Positions 1-7,871 of a stretch of 64,000 bases of DNA are shown piece after piece. The translations under genes were made by a program, and so were the position numbers. The stretch's first letter is position 1. Each line of letters opens with the position of its first letter. The notes below the pieces were generated by a model. That model saw nothing but the letters and a program-made list of their open reading frames with translations, did no database searches and was not told where the DNA came from. This DNA is from JAGVSZ01 sp035456405. Lineage in GTDB: Bacteria > Pseudomonadota > Gammaproteobacteria > Burkholderiales > SG8-39. Location of the stretch: NCBI GenBank assembly GCA_035456405.1, contig DATIDG010000032.1:23810-87809 (forward strand), in the 5' to 3' direction.

Positions 1-5
1 CCCCT

Positions 6-512
6 ATGGGTCTGGCCGCCGCAATCCGCTCCGTCGAGGACCTGCTGTCGGTCGCGCTCGCCATGGAGCGCGCGGCGGCGGCGCGCTATGCGGAACTCGC
101 ACGCCACATGGCCGAGCGCGAGCACGACGAGCTTGCCGACCTCTTCACCCGTCTCGGGCGCCTCGAGCGCGATCACGCGCGCTTCATCGAGCGGCGCCTA
201 GCGGGTCGGGCGGCGCCGGTGGTGGCCGAGGCAGCAAGCCCGGAGTTCATCGCGCTGGACGACGCCGCACCGCTCACGCCACACGCTGTGCTGCTTGCGG
301 CGCTCTGCAGCGAGGCGCGCGCCAAGGCGCACTTCGAGCAGATCGCGGGGGCTGCGCAGGAGGCCGTCGTGCGCAGGCTCGCCGAGGAGATGGCGGCGGA
401 GGAGGCCGAGCACATGGACCGGATCGCCGCGGCGCTCGCGCTGCATCCCGGCCCGGCGGCCGAGTGGAGCGATCCGGGCGTCGCCGCAGCCGCGCGAATT
501 CTCGGCGACTGA
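6..512 (+). CDS. Ferritin-like (rubrerythrin-type) diiron protein
   Basis: A 168-residue, almost entirely helical protein that reads as a four-helix ferritin-like bundle. Two ExxH pairs are visible, ERDH at residues 54-57 and EAEH at 133-136. Helix glutamates precede each (Glu21 and Glu103), the pattern of a rubrerythrin-type diiron site. There is no rubredoxin domain and no signal peptide, so it should be cytoplasmic. Family members handle iron or peroxide, but the reaction here cannot be read from sequence. The next gene is a homologue of similar layout, so the pair looks like a tandem duplication that diverged. The start lies only 6 bases from the window edge, so a longer N-terminus upstream cannot be excluded. 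Confidence 0.75.
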   Translation: MGLAAAIRSVEDLLSVALAMERAAAARYAELARHMAEREHDELADLFTRLGRLERDHARFIERRLAGRAAPVVAEAASPEFIALDDAAPLTPHAVLLAALCSEARAKAHFEQIAGAAQEAVVRRLAEEMAAEEAEHMDRIAAALALHPGPAAEWSDPGVAAAARILGD

Positions 513-544
513 GCGGCTCGCGCCGCACCGGTGGTTCCCTCCAT

Positions 545-558
545 TTGACGCGGGTCAA
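545..558 (+). promoter_or_regulatory. FNR/ANR-type box upstream of the second ferritin-like gene
   Basis: A perfect inverted repeat, TTGAC-GCGG-GTCAA, lies 76 bases before the start of the following gene. It matches the FNR/ANR half-site spacing (TTGAT-N4-ATCAA) with the symmetric T-to-C and A-to-G change in the fifth position of each arm. Oxygen-responsive control is an inference. TTGACG could also serve as a sigma-70 -35 element, but no good -10 follows at the right distance. Confidence 0.45.
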
Positions 559-633
559 GCGCGCCGGTTTACGGTGCGGCACACTTCCCTGTGACCGGCG
601 CGTCGTGCGCCGGCGCATTGGGGAGCCATTCAC

Positions 634-1359
634 ATGAGCGGAAAACGGGCGATCGGGTCCACAGCCGAGCTCTTTGCGCACGCGCTTGCCGTCGAGCGCG
701 AGGCCGCTGCGCGCTACGCCGAGCTGGCCGAATTCATGTCCGATCACGACAACGCGGCGGTCGCGGAGCTCTTCGCCCGGCTTGCGCAGATCGAGGAGGA
801 GCACGCCGACGCGATCGTCGCCCGCGCGCGGGGTCTGGACGTGCCGGCCCTCCGAACGTTCGAGCACACCTGGTTCGACGCCGGCCCGCCGGAGACCGTC
901 GCGCACGAGTTCGTGTTTCGGCTGATGACGCCGCACGATGCGCTGAAGGTCGCGCTCGAGGCCGAACGGCGCGCGCGCGCCTACTTCGAGCAGGTGTTCG
1001 CCAACGCGACGGATCCGGACGTGAAGATGCTCGCCGCGGCGATGATCCAGGAGGAGCAGCAGCACATCGACTGGGTCGAGCGCGCGCTCGCCACCGCTCC
1101 CGATCCGAACATCGACTGGGACAAGCTGTTCGCGCACCGGCGCGTCGTGCTCCCGCCGGGGCCGGGGGTCGAGATCCCGGTCCGGTCGGCGCAGCCGAAG
1201 GCCCGGAGTGCCGGAGCGAAGAAGCGCACGGCGACAAGGAAGACCGCCGCGCGCAAGCCCGCGAAGAAGAGGCCGGTCGCTCGCGGGTCCGCCCCGAAGA
1301 AGAAGCCCGCCCGGAAGCGGAAATCCGTCGCGAGGAAGAAGGCCGCGCGCCGCAGGTAA
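634..1359 (+). CDS. Ferritin-like protein with histone-H1-like basic tail
   Basis: A 241-residue two-part protein. Residues 1-160 repeat the ferritin-like plan of the preceding gene: Glu21, ExxH at 54-57 (EEEH), Glu111 and ExxH at 141-144 (EQQH). From about residue 189 to the end, some 53 residues are almost only Lys, Arg, Ala, Pro and Ser, with repeated AARKPAKK and KKKPARKRK blocks. This is the composition of eukaryotic H1 tails and of bacterial H1-like or AlgP-like tails. Such tails usually bind nucleic acid, so a DNA-associated iron or peroxide protein, similar in idea to Dps, is plausible but inferred. An FNR-type inverted repeat lies upstream. The ATG at 634 is the first start in the homologous frame. 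Confidence 0.72.
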   Translation: MSGKRAIGSTAELFAHALAVEREAAARYAELAEFMSDHDNAAVAELFARLAQIEEEHADAIVARARGLDVPALRTFEHTWFDAGPPETVAHEFVFRLMTPHDALKVALEAERRARAYFEQVFANATDPDVKMLAAAMIQEEQQHIDWVERALATAPDPNIDWDKLFAHRRVVLPPGPGVEIPVRSAQPKARSAGAKKRTATRKTAARKPAKKRPVARGSAPKKKPARKRKSVARKKAARRR

Positions 1360-1469
1360 GCACGGCCTCGGCGTGACGAGACGCCGCTCCGCGTCTCGGT
1401 GCACAATCGCGCGGCTCGCGTGGCGCCTCCGCCGCGCAGCGGCAGCCGCGCCACACGAGGAGCAGGCCG

Positions 1470-2708
1470 TTGGACCGGTACGACATCCTGATCCGTCGTG
1501 CAGTGCTGCGCGCGCATCCCCGCGCGCCCAAGGACGTCGGGATTGCGGGCGGCCGGGTCGCGGCGATCGGGGAGCGCCTCGCCGGCAGCGCCGACGCCGA
1601 AATCGACGCCCGCGGCGGTCTCGTCACCGAATCCTTCGTCAACCCGCACCTTCATCTCTGCAAGGTCTGGACCGCGTCGATGATCGGCGACGCGGCCATG
1701 CAGGCGTACCACGGCGCCGGGATGGCGCAAGCGGCCACCGCGATCGAGCTGGCTGCGAAGGTGAAGGCGCAGTACCACGAGTCGTGGATCACGGACAACG
1801 CGCGGCGCGCGGTTGCGCTCGCCGCACTTCACGGCAACCTCCACATCCGTGCCCTCGCCGACGTGGACAGCAAGGCGCGGCTCGAAGGGGTCAAGGCGCT
1901 GCTGCGCGTGCGCGACGAGTTCAGCGGTGTCGTGGACGTGCAGGTCGTGGCGTTCGCGCAGGACGGCATCGTGCGCGAGCCCGGCGCGGCCGGGCTCATG
2001 CGCGAGGCGATGACGCTCGGCGCCGACGTCGTCGGCGGCATTCCGTGGATCGAACGTACCGACGCGGACAAGGCCGAGCACATCCGGGTGTGCTTCGATC
2101 TCGCACAGGAATTCGGCAGGGACGTCTCGATGCTGCTCGACGACGCCGGCGACCCGGCCCTGCGCACGCTCGAAGCGATGGCCAAGGAAGCGGTGCGGCG
2201 CGGATGGGAGGGGCGTGCGCTCGCCCACCATTGCCGCGCGATGGCGCTCTATCCCGAGGGGTACCTCCGCGACCTGCTCGCCTTGCTCAAGCGCGCGCGG
2301 ATCGCGGTCGTGTGCGATCCCCACACCGGGCCGCTGCACGCGCGCGTGCGCGAGTTGCTGGAGGCCGGCGTGACCGTCTGCCTCGGGCAGGACGACATCT
2401 CGGACGCGTACTATCCGTTCGGCCGCAACAACATGCTCGAGATCGCGTTCCTCGCATCGCACCTGCTCTGGATGACGGGCCGCGCGGACATCGGGCGGCT
2501 GTACGATATGGTCACGGTGGATGCCGCGAGAGCGATCAATCTGCGCGACTTCGGGCTGGAGGTCGGAAGTCCGGCGCATCTCGTCGTCCTCGACGCGCCC
2601 GACGCGATCGAGGCGCTGCGCTGGCACGCGCCGCCCGCGCACGTGATCAGCCACGGCCGGATCGTCGATGCTGCGCAGATGCGCGCGCGTGCGGGGCTGG
2701 CAACATGA
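1470..2708 (+). CDS. Cytosine-deaminase-like amidohydrolase (CodA family, altered metal site)
   Basis: A 412-residue amidohydrolase that follows E. coli CodA along its length: the metal motif NPHLHL (His60, His62), AFAQDGI near 161-167, GADVVGGIP near 184-192, a conserved His at 253/254, and GQDDISDAYYPFGRNNML near 306-323 with the metal Asp. In CodA the HCDE segment supplies a metal His and the catalytic Glu; here the aligned segment is LLDD (222-225), so His is Leu and Glu is Asp. It may therefore deaminate or hydrolyse a different ring, or be impaired. The TTG start is chosen because GAGGAG lies 8 bases upstream. The stop overlaps the next gene by ATGA, making it the first gene of the hydroxylase operon. 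The alignment to CodA is from memory. Confidence 0.75.
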   Translation: MDRYDILIRRAVLRAHPRAPKDVGIAGGRVAAIGERLAGSADAEIDARGGLVTESFVNPHLHLCKVWTASMIGDAAMQAYHGAGMAQAATAIELAAKVKAQYHESWITDNARRAVALAALHGNLHIRALADVDSKARLEGVKALLRVRDEFSGVVDVQVVAFAQDGIVREPGAAGLMREAMTLGADVVGGIPWIERTDADKAEHIRVCFDLAQEFGRDVSMLLDDAGDPALRTLEAMAKEAVRRGWEGRALAHHCRAMALYPEGYLRDLLALLKRARIAVVCDPHTGPLHARVRELLEAGVTVCLGQDDISDAYYPFGRNNMLEIAFLASHLLWMTGRADIGRLYDMVTVDAARAINLRDFGLEVGSPAHLVVLDAPDAIEALRWHAPPAHVISHGRIVDAAQMRARAGLAT

Positions 2709-3541
2709 AACCGGCCCGGTTCCGCTATGTAGCCGCCGAGTCGATCGAGCACGCGCTCGCGGCGAAGGCGGAGCAGGGCGACGACGCCAAGTTCCTCGCC
2801 GGCGGCCAGAGCCTGGTGCCGGCGATGAACTTCCGCCTCGCGCAGCCGGCGACGCTCATCGACCTCAACCCGCTGCGCGACCTGGATTACGTGCGGACCG
2901 GGGCAGGCGGAGCGCTGCGCATCGGTGCGCTGACGCGCCATCGCACCATCGAGCGCGACGCGCTCGTTGCGACCCACGCGCCGCTCCTGCACGAAGCCGC
3001 GCCGCACGTCGCGCATCCGCAGATCCGCAACCGCGGCACGCTGTGCGGCAACCTCGCGCACGCCGATCCCGCGTCGGAGTTTCCCGCTGCCGTGCTCGCG
3101 CTCGGCGGGCGGCTGCGCGCTCGATCGCGGCGCGGCGAGCGGTGGATCGATGCACGCGACTTCTTCCGGGGGGTGTTCACCACGGCGCTCGCGCCGGACG
3201 AGTTGCTCGCCGAGGTCGAGTTGCCCGCGCTCGCGGCGCGCACCGGAACCTGCTTCCTCGAGGTCGCGCGGCGGCGTGGCGATTACGCTCTCGTGGGCGT
3301 GGCCGCGACGGTCACGCTGGGCGCGGACGGCAAGGTCGCAACCGCGCGGGTCGCGCTCTGCAACGCCGGCGCGATGCCGGTCGTGGTGGCCGCGAGCGAT
3401 CTCGATGCCGCTGCCGAGGAGGTGCGGCGAACGATCGATCCGCCGGAGAACGTGCATGCCACCGCCGCGTTCAGGCGGCATCTTGCCGGCGTGCTGACGC
3501 GGCGAGCGCTGCAGACCGCGGCCGAGAGGGCGGGGCGATGA
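2705..3541 (+). CDS. Molybdenum hydroxylase, FAD-binding medium subunit (CoxM/XdhB-like)
   Basis: A 278-residue FAD subunit of the xanthine dehydrogenase/CO dehydrogenase superfamily. The FAD pyrophosphate-binding signatures are present: AGGQSLVPAMNFRLAQP near residues 32-48 and GTLCGNLAHADPASE at 111-125. It passes electrons from the iron-sulfur subunit to an acceptor. It overlaps the amidohydrolase upstream and the iron-sulfur gene downstream by four bases each (ATGA), so the three subunits should be translationally coupled in the order M-S-L. The substrate cannot be read from this subunit. An upstream in-frame extension exists but lies inside the preceding gene, so the ATG at 2705 is preferred. 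Confidence 0.9.
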   Translation: MKPARFRYVAAESIEHALAAKAEQGDDAKFLAGGQSLVPAMNFRLAQPATLIDLNPLRDLDYVRTGAGGALRIGALTRHRTIERDALVATHAPLLHEAAPHVAHPQIRNRGTLCGNLAHADPASEFPAAVLALGGRLRARSRRGERWIDARDFFRGVFTTALAPDELLAEVELPALAARTGTCFLEVARRRGDYALVGVAATVTLGADGKVATARVALCNAGAMPVVVAASDLDAAAEEVRRTIDPPENVHATAAFRRHLAGVLTRRALQTAAERAGR

Positions 3542-4017
3542 GCGACGACCGGGCGAGATTGACGACGACCGTGAACGGGACGCGCTACGAGCGCGACGTC
3601 GAGGCGCGCATGCTGCTCGCCGACTTCATCCGCCACGATCTGGGACTGACCGGGACCCACGTCGGCTGCGAGCACGGCGTGTGCGGCGCGTGCACGATCC
3701 TCGTCGACGGCGTTCCGGTACGCTCGTGCCTGATGTTCGCAGCGCAGGCGAACGGCTGCGCGCTGACGACGGTCGAGGGGCTTGCTCCGGCGCCGGACAG
3801 GCTGCATCCGCTCCAGGAGGCGTTCCGGGACGCGCACGGGCTGCAGTGCGGCTTCTGCACCCCAGGGATCCTGATGACGATGAAGGCTTTCCTGGCCGAG
3901 AACGCGAACCCGAGCGAAGCGGAGATTCGCGAGGCCCTTTCCGGCAACCTGTGCCGGTGCACGGGATATCAGCACATCGTCGACGCGGTGAAGCTCGCGG
4001 CGGAGCGGACGCGATGA
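3538..4017 (+). CDS. Molybdenum hydroxylase, [2Fe-2S] small subunit (CoxS/XdhC-like)
   Basis: A 159-residue two-cluster ferredoxin-like subunit. The plant-type [2Fe-2S] cluster is ligated by Cys44, Cys49, Cys52 (CEHGVCGAC) and Cys64. The C-terminal helical cluster is ligated by Cys104 and Cys107 (CGFCTPGI) and by Cys139 and Cys141 (CRCTGY). All eight ligands are present and the length is normal for the family. It shuttles electrons from the molybdenum centre to FAD. It is coupled by ATGA overlaps to the FAD subunit before and the catalytic subunit after. It lacks a Tat signal, so the complex is cytoplasmic. Confidence 0.93.
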   Translation: MSDDRARLTTTVNGTRYERDVEARMLLADFIRHDLGLTGTHVGCEHGVCGACTILVDGVPVRSCLMFAAQANGCALTTVEGLAPAPDRLHPLQEAFRDAHGLQCGFCTPGILMTMKAFLAENANPSEAEIREALSGNLCRCTGYQHIVDAVKLAAERTR

Positions 4018-6353
4018 CGCGCCAGTTCGGGGCGTCGATCAAGCGCAACGAGGACGCGCGGCTGCTCGCCGGCCGCGCGCAGTTCGTCGACGACGTGGAG
4101 CTGCCGGGGATGCTGCATGCGGCGTTCGTGCGCAGCCCGCACGCGCACGCGCGCATCGTGTCGGTCGACGCATCGGCGGCGCTCGCGCGGCGCGGGGTCG
4201 TGGCGGTCTATTCGGCTCAGGACCTCGGCGACTACTGGCGCCCCGGCCCGGTCATCGTGCCGCCGCCGCCGGTCGAGGGCGCGGTCTTCAACGAGCGCAC
4301 GCAGGTGCCGCTCGCGAAAGGAAAGGCGCGACATGTCGGCGAGCCGGTCGCGCTGGTGATCGCGTCGAGCCGCTACATCGCCGAGGACGCGGCCGCCGAG
4401 GTTGCGATCGAGTGGGAACCCCTGCCGGTCGCGGCCGACCTCGAGCATGCCGCCGCGCCCGGCGCGCCGCGCGTTCACGACGACCTGCCCGACAACGTCG
4501 CCGCGCGGGTTCGCCAGACCAAGGGCGACTACGCCGCCGCCGCGAAGCGCGCGCACAGAGTCGTTAAGCGCCGCTTCGCCTACGACCACGGCTGCGCGCA
4601 GCCGATGGAGACTCGCGGTGTCGTCGCGCAGTGGGATGCGCGCGCCGAACGGCTGACGGTGTGGGACACGACCCAGGCGCCGATCGCGATTCGCAACGGG
4701 CTCGCCGCGATGCTCGGACTCTCCGAACGCCAGGTGCGCGTCGTGGCGCCGTTCATCGGCGGCGGCTTCGGACCGAAGATCATGCTGTTCTATCCGGACG
4801 AGGTGCTGATCCCGTGGGCGGCGATGAAGGTCGGGCGGCCGGTGAAGTGGATCGAGGACCGCGCCGAGCACTTCTTCGCCACGACTCACGAGCGCGGGCA
4901 GGTCCACGACGCGGAGATCGCGGTCGACGGGGACGGCCGGATCCTCGGCGTGAAGGACGTCTTCCTGCACGACACCGGGGCCTACGACCCGTACGGCCTG
5001 ACGGTGCCGATCAACAGCCAGTGCACGCTGCTCGGGCCGTACGTCGTGCCCAGCTACGACAGCACGTTCACCGCGATCTTCACGAACAAGCCGATCGTGA
5101 CGCCGTACCGCGGGGCCGGCCGGCAACACGGCGTGTTCGTGATCGAGCGGCTGCTCGACGTCGCGGCGCGCGAGCTCGGCATCGATCGCGCGGAGATCCG
5201 GCGGCGCAATCTCATCCCGACCGACGCTTTCCCTTACGACAACGAGATCATCTACCAGGACTTCACGCGGCTCGGCTACGACAGCGGCGACTACGCGCCG
5301 ATGCTCGCGAAGGCGCTGGACATGATCGGCTACGAGCGGTTCGTGCGCGAGGAGCAGCCGCGGCTCCGCGCGCGCGGTCAATGCGTGGGGATCGGCGTGG
5401 TCTGCTACGTCGAGGGCACCGGTATCGGGCCGTACGAGGGCGCGAAGGTGCAGGTGCAGACGAGCGGCAAGGTGAGTCTGCTGACTGGCATCGGCACGCA
5501 GGGGCAGGGGCACTTCACTAGCTTTGCCCAGATCGTCGCCGACCAACTGGGCGTCGCCGTGGCGGACGTGGAGGTGATCACCGGGGACACCGACCAGTTC
5601 TACTGGGGCGCCGGGACCTTCGCCAGTCGCGGCGCGGTCGTCGCCGGCAACGCGGTCAACGAGGCCGGACTCGCGGTGCGGAAGAAGATCCTGCGCGTCG
5701 CGGCCGAGCACTTCGAGTGCGCGGAGGTCGACCTCGAGATCGCAGACGGGCGCGTGTCGATCGCCGGGGTGCCCGGCCGGTCGATTCCGCTCGGCGAGCT
5801 CGCGGTGCTGGCGAACCCGATGCGCGGCGCGGTCGCGCCCGGCACCGAGCCCGGCCTCGAGGCGACGAGCTACTTCGGCCCGGAGAGCGGCGCCACCGCG
5901 AGCGGGGTCCACGCGATGATCGTCGAGGTCGACCCCGAGACGATGATCCCGACGATCCGCAAGTACGCGGTGGTGCACGACTGCGGCACGGTGATCAACC
6001 CCATGATCGTCGCGGGCCAGGTGCTGGGCGGCGTCGCGCAGGGAATCGGCAACGCGTTCTACGAGCAGCTCGCGTTCGACTCGGAGGGTCAGCTCCTCAA
6101 CGCGACGCTCGCCGACTACCTGCTGCCGACCGCCCTCGACGTGCCGCGCATCGAGCTCGGCCACACGGTCACGCCGTCGCCGCTCAACCCGCTCGGCATC
6201 AAGGGGGTCGGCGAGGCCGGCGCAATTCCGGTCGGACCGCTCTTCGCGCAGGCGCTCGAGGACGCGCTGGACCTGCCCGCGCGGGGCAAGGAGCTGAACG
6301 AGATTCCGCTGAGTCCCTGCCGGCTGTGGGAGCTGGCGGGGTCGCCGAAATGA
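4014..6353 (+). CDS. Molybdenum hydroxylase, catalytic molybdopterin subunit (hydroxylase type)
   Basis: A 779-residue large subunit of the xanthine oxidase superfamily. It shows GGGFGPK near residue 249, PYRGAGRQ near 363 and, near 730, KGVGEAGAIP carrying the expected catalytic Glu. The loop is the AYRGAGR type of ring hydroxylases. The Cys-containing CSFR loop of true form-I CO dehydrogenase is absent, so an automatic carbon-monoxide-dehydrogenase label would mislead. The enzyme should hydroxylate a heteroaromatic ring using water. The CodA-like gene upstream and the uracil-type permease downstream suggest a pyrimidine or purine substrate. Uracil to barbiturate is the reaction that would link it to the barbiturase-family gene at 22.1 kb, but that is inference. 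No XdhC-type cofactor insertase is present here. Confidence 0.88.
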   Translation: MTRQFGASIKRNEDARLLAGRAQFVDDVELPGMLHAAFVRSPHAHARIVSVDASAALARRGVVAVYSAQDLGDYWRPGPVIVPPPPVEGAVFNERTQVPLAKGKARHVGEPVALVIASSRYIAEDAAAEVAIEWEPLPVAADLEHAAAPGAPRVHDDLPDNVAARVRQTKGDYAAAAKRAHRVVKRRFAYDHGCAQPMETRGVVAQWDARAERLTVWDTTQAPIAIRNGLAAMLGLSERQVRVVAPFIGGGFGPKIMLFYPDEVLIPWAAMKVGRPVKWIEDRAEHFFATTHERGQVHDAEIAVDGDGRILGVKDVFLHDTGAYDPYGLTVPINSQCTLLGPYVVPSYDSTFTAIFTNKPIVTPYRGAGRQHGVFVIERLLDVAARELGIDRAEIRRRNLIPTDAFPYDNEIIYQDFTRLGYDSGDYAPMLAKALDMIGYERFVREEQPRLRARGQCVGIGVVCYVEGTGIGPYEGAKVQVQTSGKVSLLTGIGTQGQGHFTSFAQIVADQLGVAVADVEVITGDTDQFYWGAGTFASRGAVVAGNAVNEAGLAVRKKILRVAAEHFECAEVDLEIADGRVSIAGVPGRSIPLGELAVLANPMRGAVAPGTEPGLEATSYFGPESGATASGVHAMIVEVDPETMIPTIRKYAVVHDCGTVINPMIVAGQVLGGVAQGIGNAFYEQLAFDSEGQLLNATLADYLLPTALDVPRIELGHTVTPSPLNPLGIKGVGEAGAIPVGPLFAQALEDALDLPARGKELNEIPLSPCRLWELAGSPK

Positions 6354-6406
6354 CGGCAGTCCAGGAGCCGTCAAGAACGCAGCCAAACAGAAGGAGGTAA
6401 TCAGCC

Positions 6407-7801
6407 ATGGCAACAAACGTCTCGGGCTACCTGCCCAACGACCGGCCGGGAACGGGGAGGCTCGTCCTGCTCGGCCTGCAGCACGTCGTCACGATGTTCC
6501 CGGCGACGGTGCTCGTCGCGCTGCTGTGCGGATTTCACCCGAGCACAGTGCTGCTCGGCGCGGGGGTGTCGACCATCGTCGCGCTGATCCTGTCGAAGCG
6601 CGGCATAGGGATGTTCATCCCGCTCTTCTACGGCTCGAGCTTCAGCTACATCGCGGCGTACCTCGGAATCGCGCAGGCGATGGGGCACAAGGTGCAGTTC
6701 GGCGTGCCGGCGCCCGACGAGGTGATCTCGCTCATGCAGGCGGGCATCATCTGCACCGGGCTGCTGAACGTCGTGGTCGGGTTCGCGATCAAGAAGGTCG
6801 GCAAGGCGAAGCTCGACCGCGTCCTGCCGCCGGTGGTCACCGGCTCGGTCGCCTGTGTGATCGGCATCGGCCTCGCCAAGGCGGCGCTCGACATGTCGCT
6901 CACGGTCGTTCCCGGCTACTGGGGAATCGCGTTCGTCACCCTGATCGCCACGGTCGCGTTCTCGTATCTGCTGCAGGGCAAGGGTTTCATCGGGATGCTG
7001 CCGATCCTGCTCGGCGCGATCGTCGGCTATCTGCTGACGCTCGTCGTGGCGCCCGACCAGATCAGCTTCAAGAACTTCGCCGAGGCGCCGCTCATCGCGG
7101 TGCCTCACCTCACGCTCCCGAGCTTCTCGGGACCGTTGCTGCTGACCGCGATCTTCAGCATCAGCATCATGGCGCTCGCGACGATCCCCGAGTCGACCGC
7201 CCACCTTTACCAAATCAGCCTGTACGTGGACCGGCTCGCCGAGGAGCAGGCGCGGCCGAAGTACCACCTCGACAAGCACGTCGGCTTCAACCTGATCCTC
7301 GACGGCATCGGCGACGTGCTGCATGGCCTGTTCGGTGCGACCGCGGGCACCAACTACGGCGAGAACAACTCGCTGATGGCGATCACGCGAAACTACTCGG
7401 GGCCGGCGATCCTCGCCGCGGGCGTGATCTGCATCCTCCTCGCGTTCGTCGGCAAGCTGTCGGCGTTCGTCGCGACGATCCCGGTGTTCGTCAGCGGCGG
7501 GCTCGCACTGTACCTCTTCGGCGTCATCGGGATGCAGGGCATCGCGCTGATCCAGGAGAACAAGGTGAACCTGTTCGACCCGCTCCAGCTCGCAGTCGGC
7601 GCCGTGATCATGGTGATCGGCATCGGCGGCAACATCGGCTTCCAGGGCGGCTTCCTGCCGATAACGATCCCGGGCGTCTTCCCCCAGGGCCTGCCCGCGA
7701 TCGCGACCTCCGCCGTGGTGGGGATCCTGATGTACGTGATCTTCAGCGCGCTGAAGGTGCCGGTGACCCGCGACGCCGCCAGCGTGGCGCCGATGCCCTG
7801 A
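6407..7801 (+). CDS. Nucleobase:cation symporter-2, uracil-permease type
   Basis: A 464-residue NCS2 transporter with about 12-14 hydrophobic segments. The substrate motifs resemble E. coli UraA: ALATIPESTAH in the TM8 region and GENNSLMAIT in the TM10 region, both keeping the Glu that contacts uracil in UraA. Xanthine and urate carriers have QNxG-type motifs instead, so a pyrimidine is the more likely cargo. A near-perfect ribosome site, AAGGAGGTAA at 6391-6400, sits 6 bases before the ATG, suggesting strong translation. It lies 53 bases after the molybdenum hydroxylase genes and ends the operon; a strong terminator follows. Confidence 0.88.
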   Translation: MATNVSGYLPNDRPGTGRLVLLGLQHVVTMFPATVLVALLCGFHPSTVLLGAGVSTIVALILSKRGIGMFIPLFYGSSFSYIAAYLGIAQAMGHKVQFGVPAPDEVISLMQAGIICTGLLNVVVGFAIKKVGKAKLDRVLPPVVTGSVACVIGIGLAKAALDMSLTVVPGYWGIAFVTLIATVAFSYLLQGKGFIGMLPILLGAIVGYLLTLVVAPDQISFKNFAEAPLIAVPHLTLPSFSGPLLLTAIFSISIMALATIPESTAHLYQISLYVDRLAEEQARPKYHLDKHVGFNLILDGIGDVLHGLFGATAGTNYGENNSLMAITRNYSGPAILAAGVICILLAFVGKLSAFVATIPVFVSGGLALYLFGVIGMQGIALIQENKVNLFDPLQLAVGAVIMVIGIGGNIGFQGGFLPITIPGVFPQGLPAIATSAVVGILMYVIFSALKVPVTRDAASVAPMP

Positions 7802-7828
7802 GCGCACCGGCTCGTCGCTGCACCCGAG

Positions 7829-7860
7829 CGGCGGGGTATGATTGCCCCGCCGTTTTCTTT
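7829..7860 (+). terminator. Rho-independent terminator after the nucleobase operon
   Basis: An 8-bp stem, CGGCGGGG/CCCCGCCG (7829-7836 and 7845-7852), with an 8-base loop, is followed by TTTTCTTT. It ends the operon from 1470 to 7801 and stands just before the lysR start, leaving lysR only a 12-base gap after the T-tract. Confidence 0.85.
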
Positions 7861-7871
7861 GCCCCGGCCCG

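Noticed and set aside
1208..3541. A very long open frame continuing into the FAD subunit
   Set aside because: The first 500 residues are Arg/Ala-rich out-of-frame shadow of other genes; the real FAD subunit starts at 2705.
4014..6353. Aerobic carbon monoxide dehydrogenase
   Set aside because: The catalytic loop is the AYRGAGR type, not the Cys-containing CSFR type of CO dehydrogenase, and the neighbours are nucleobase genes.
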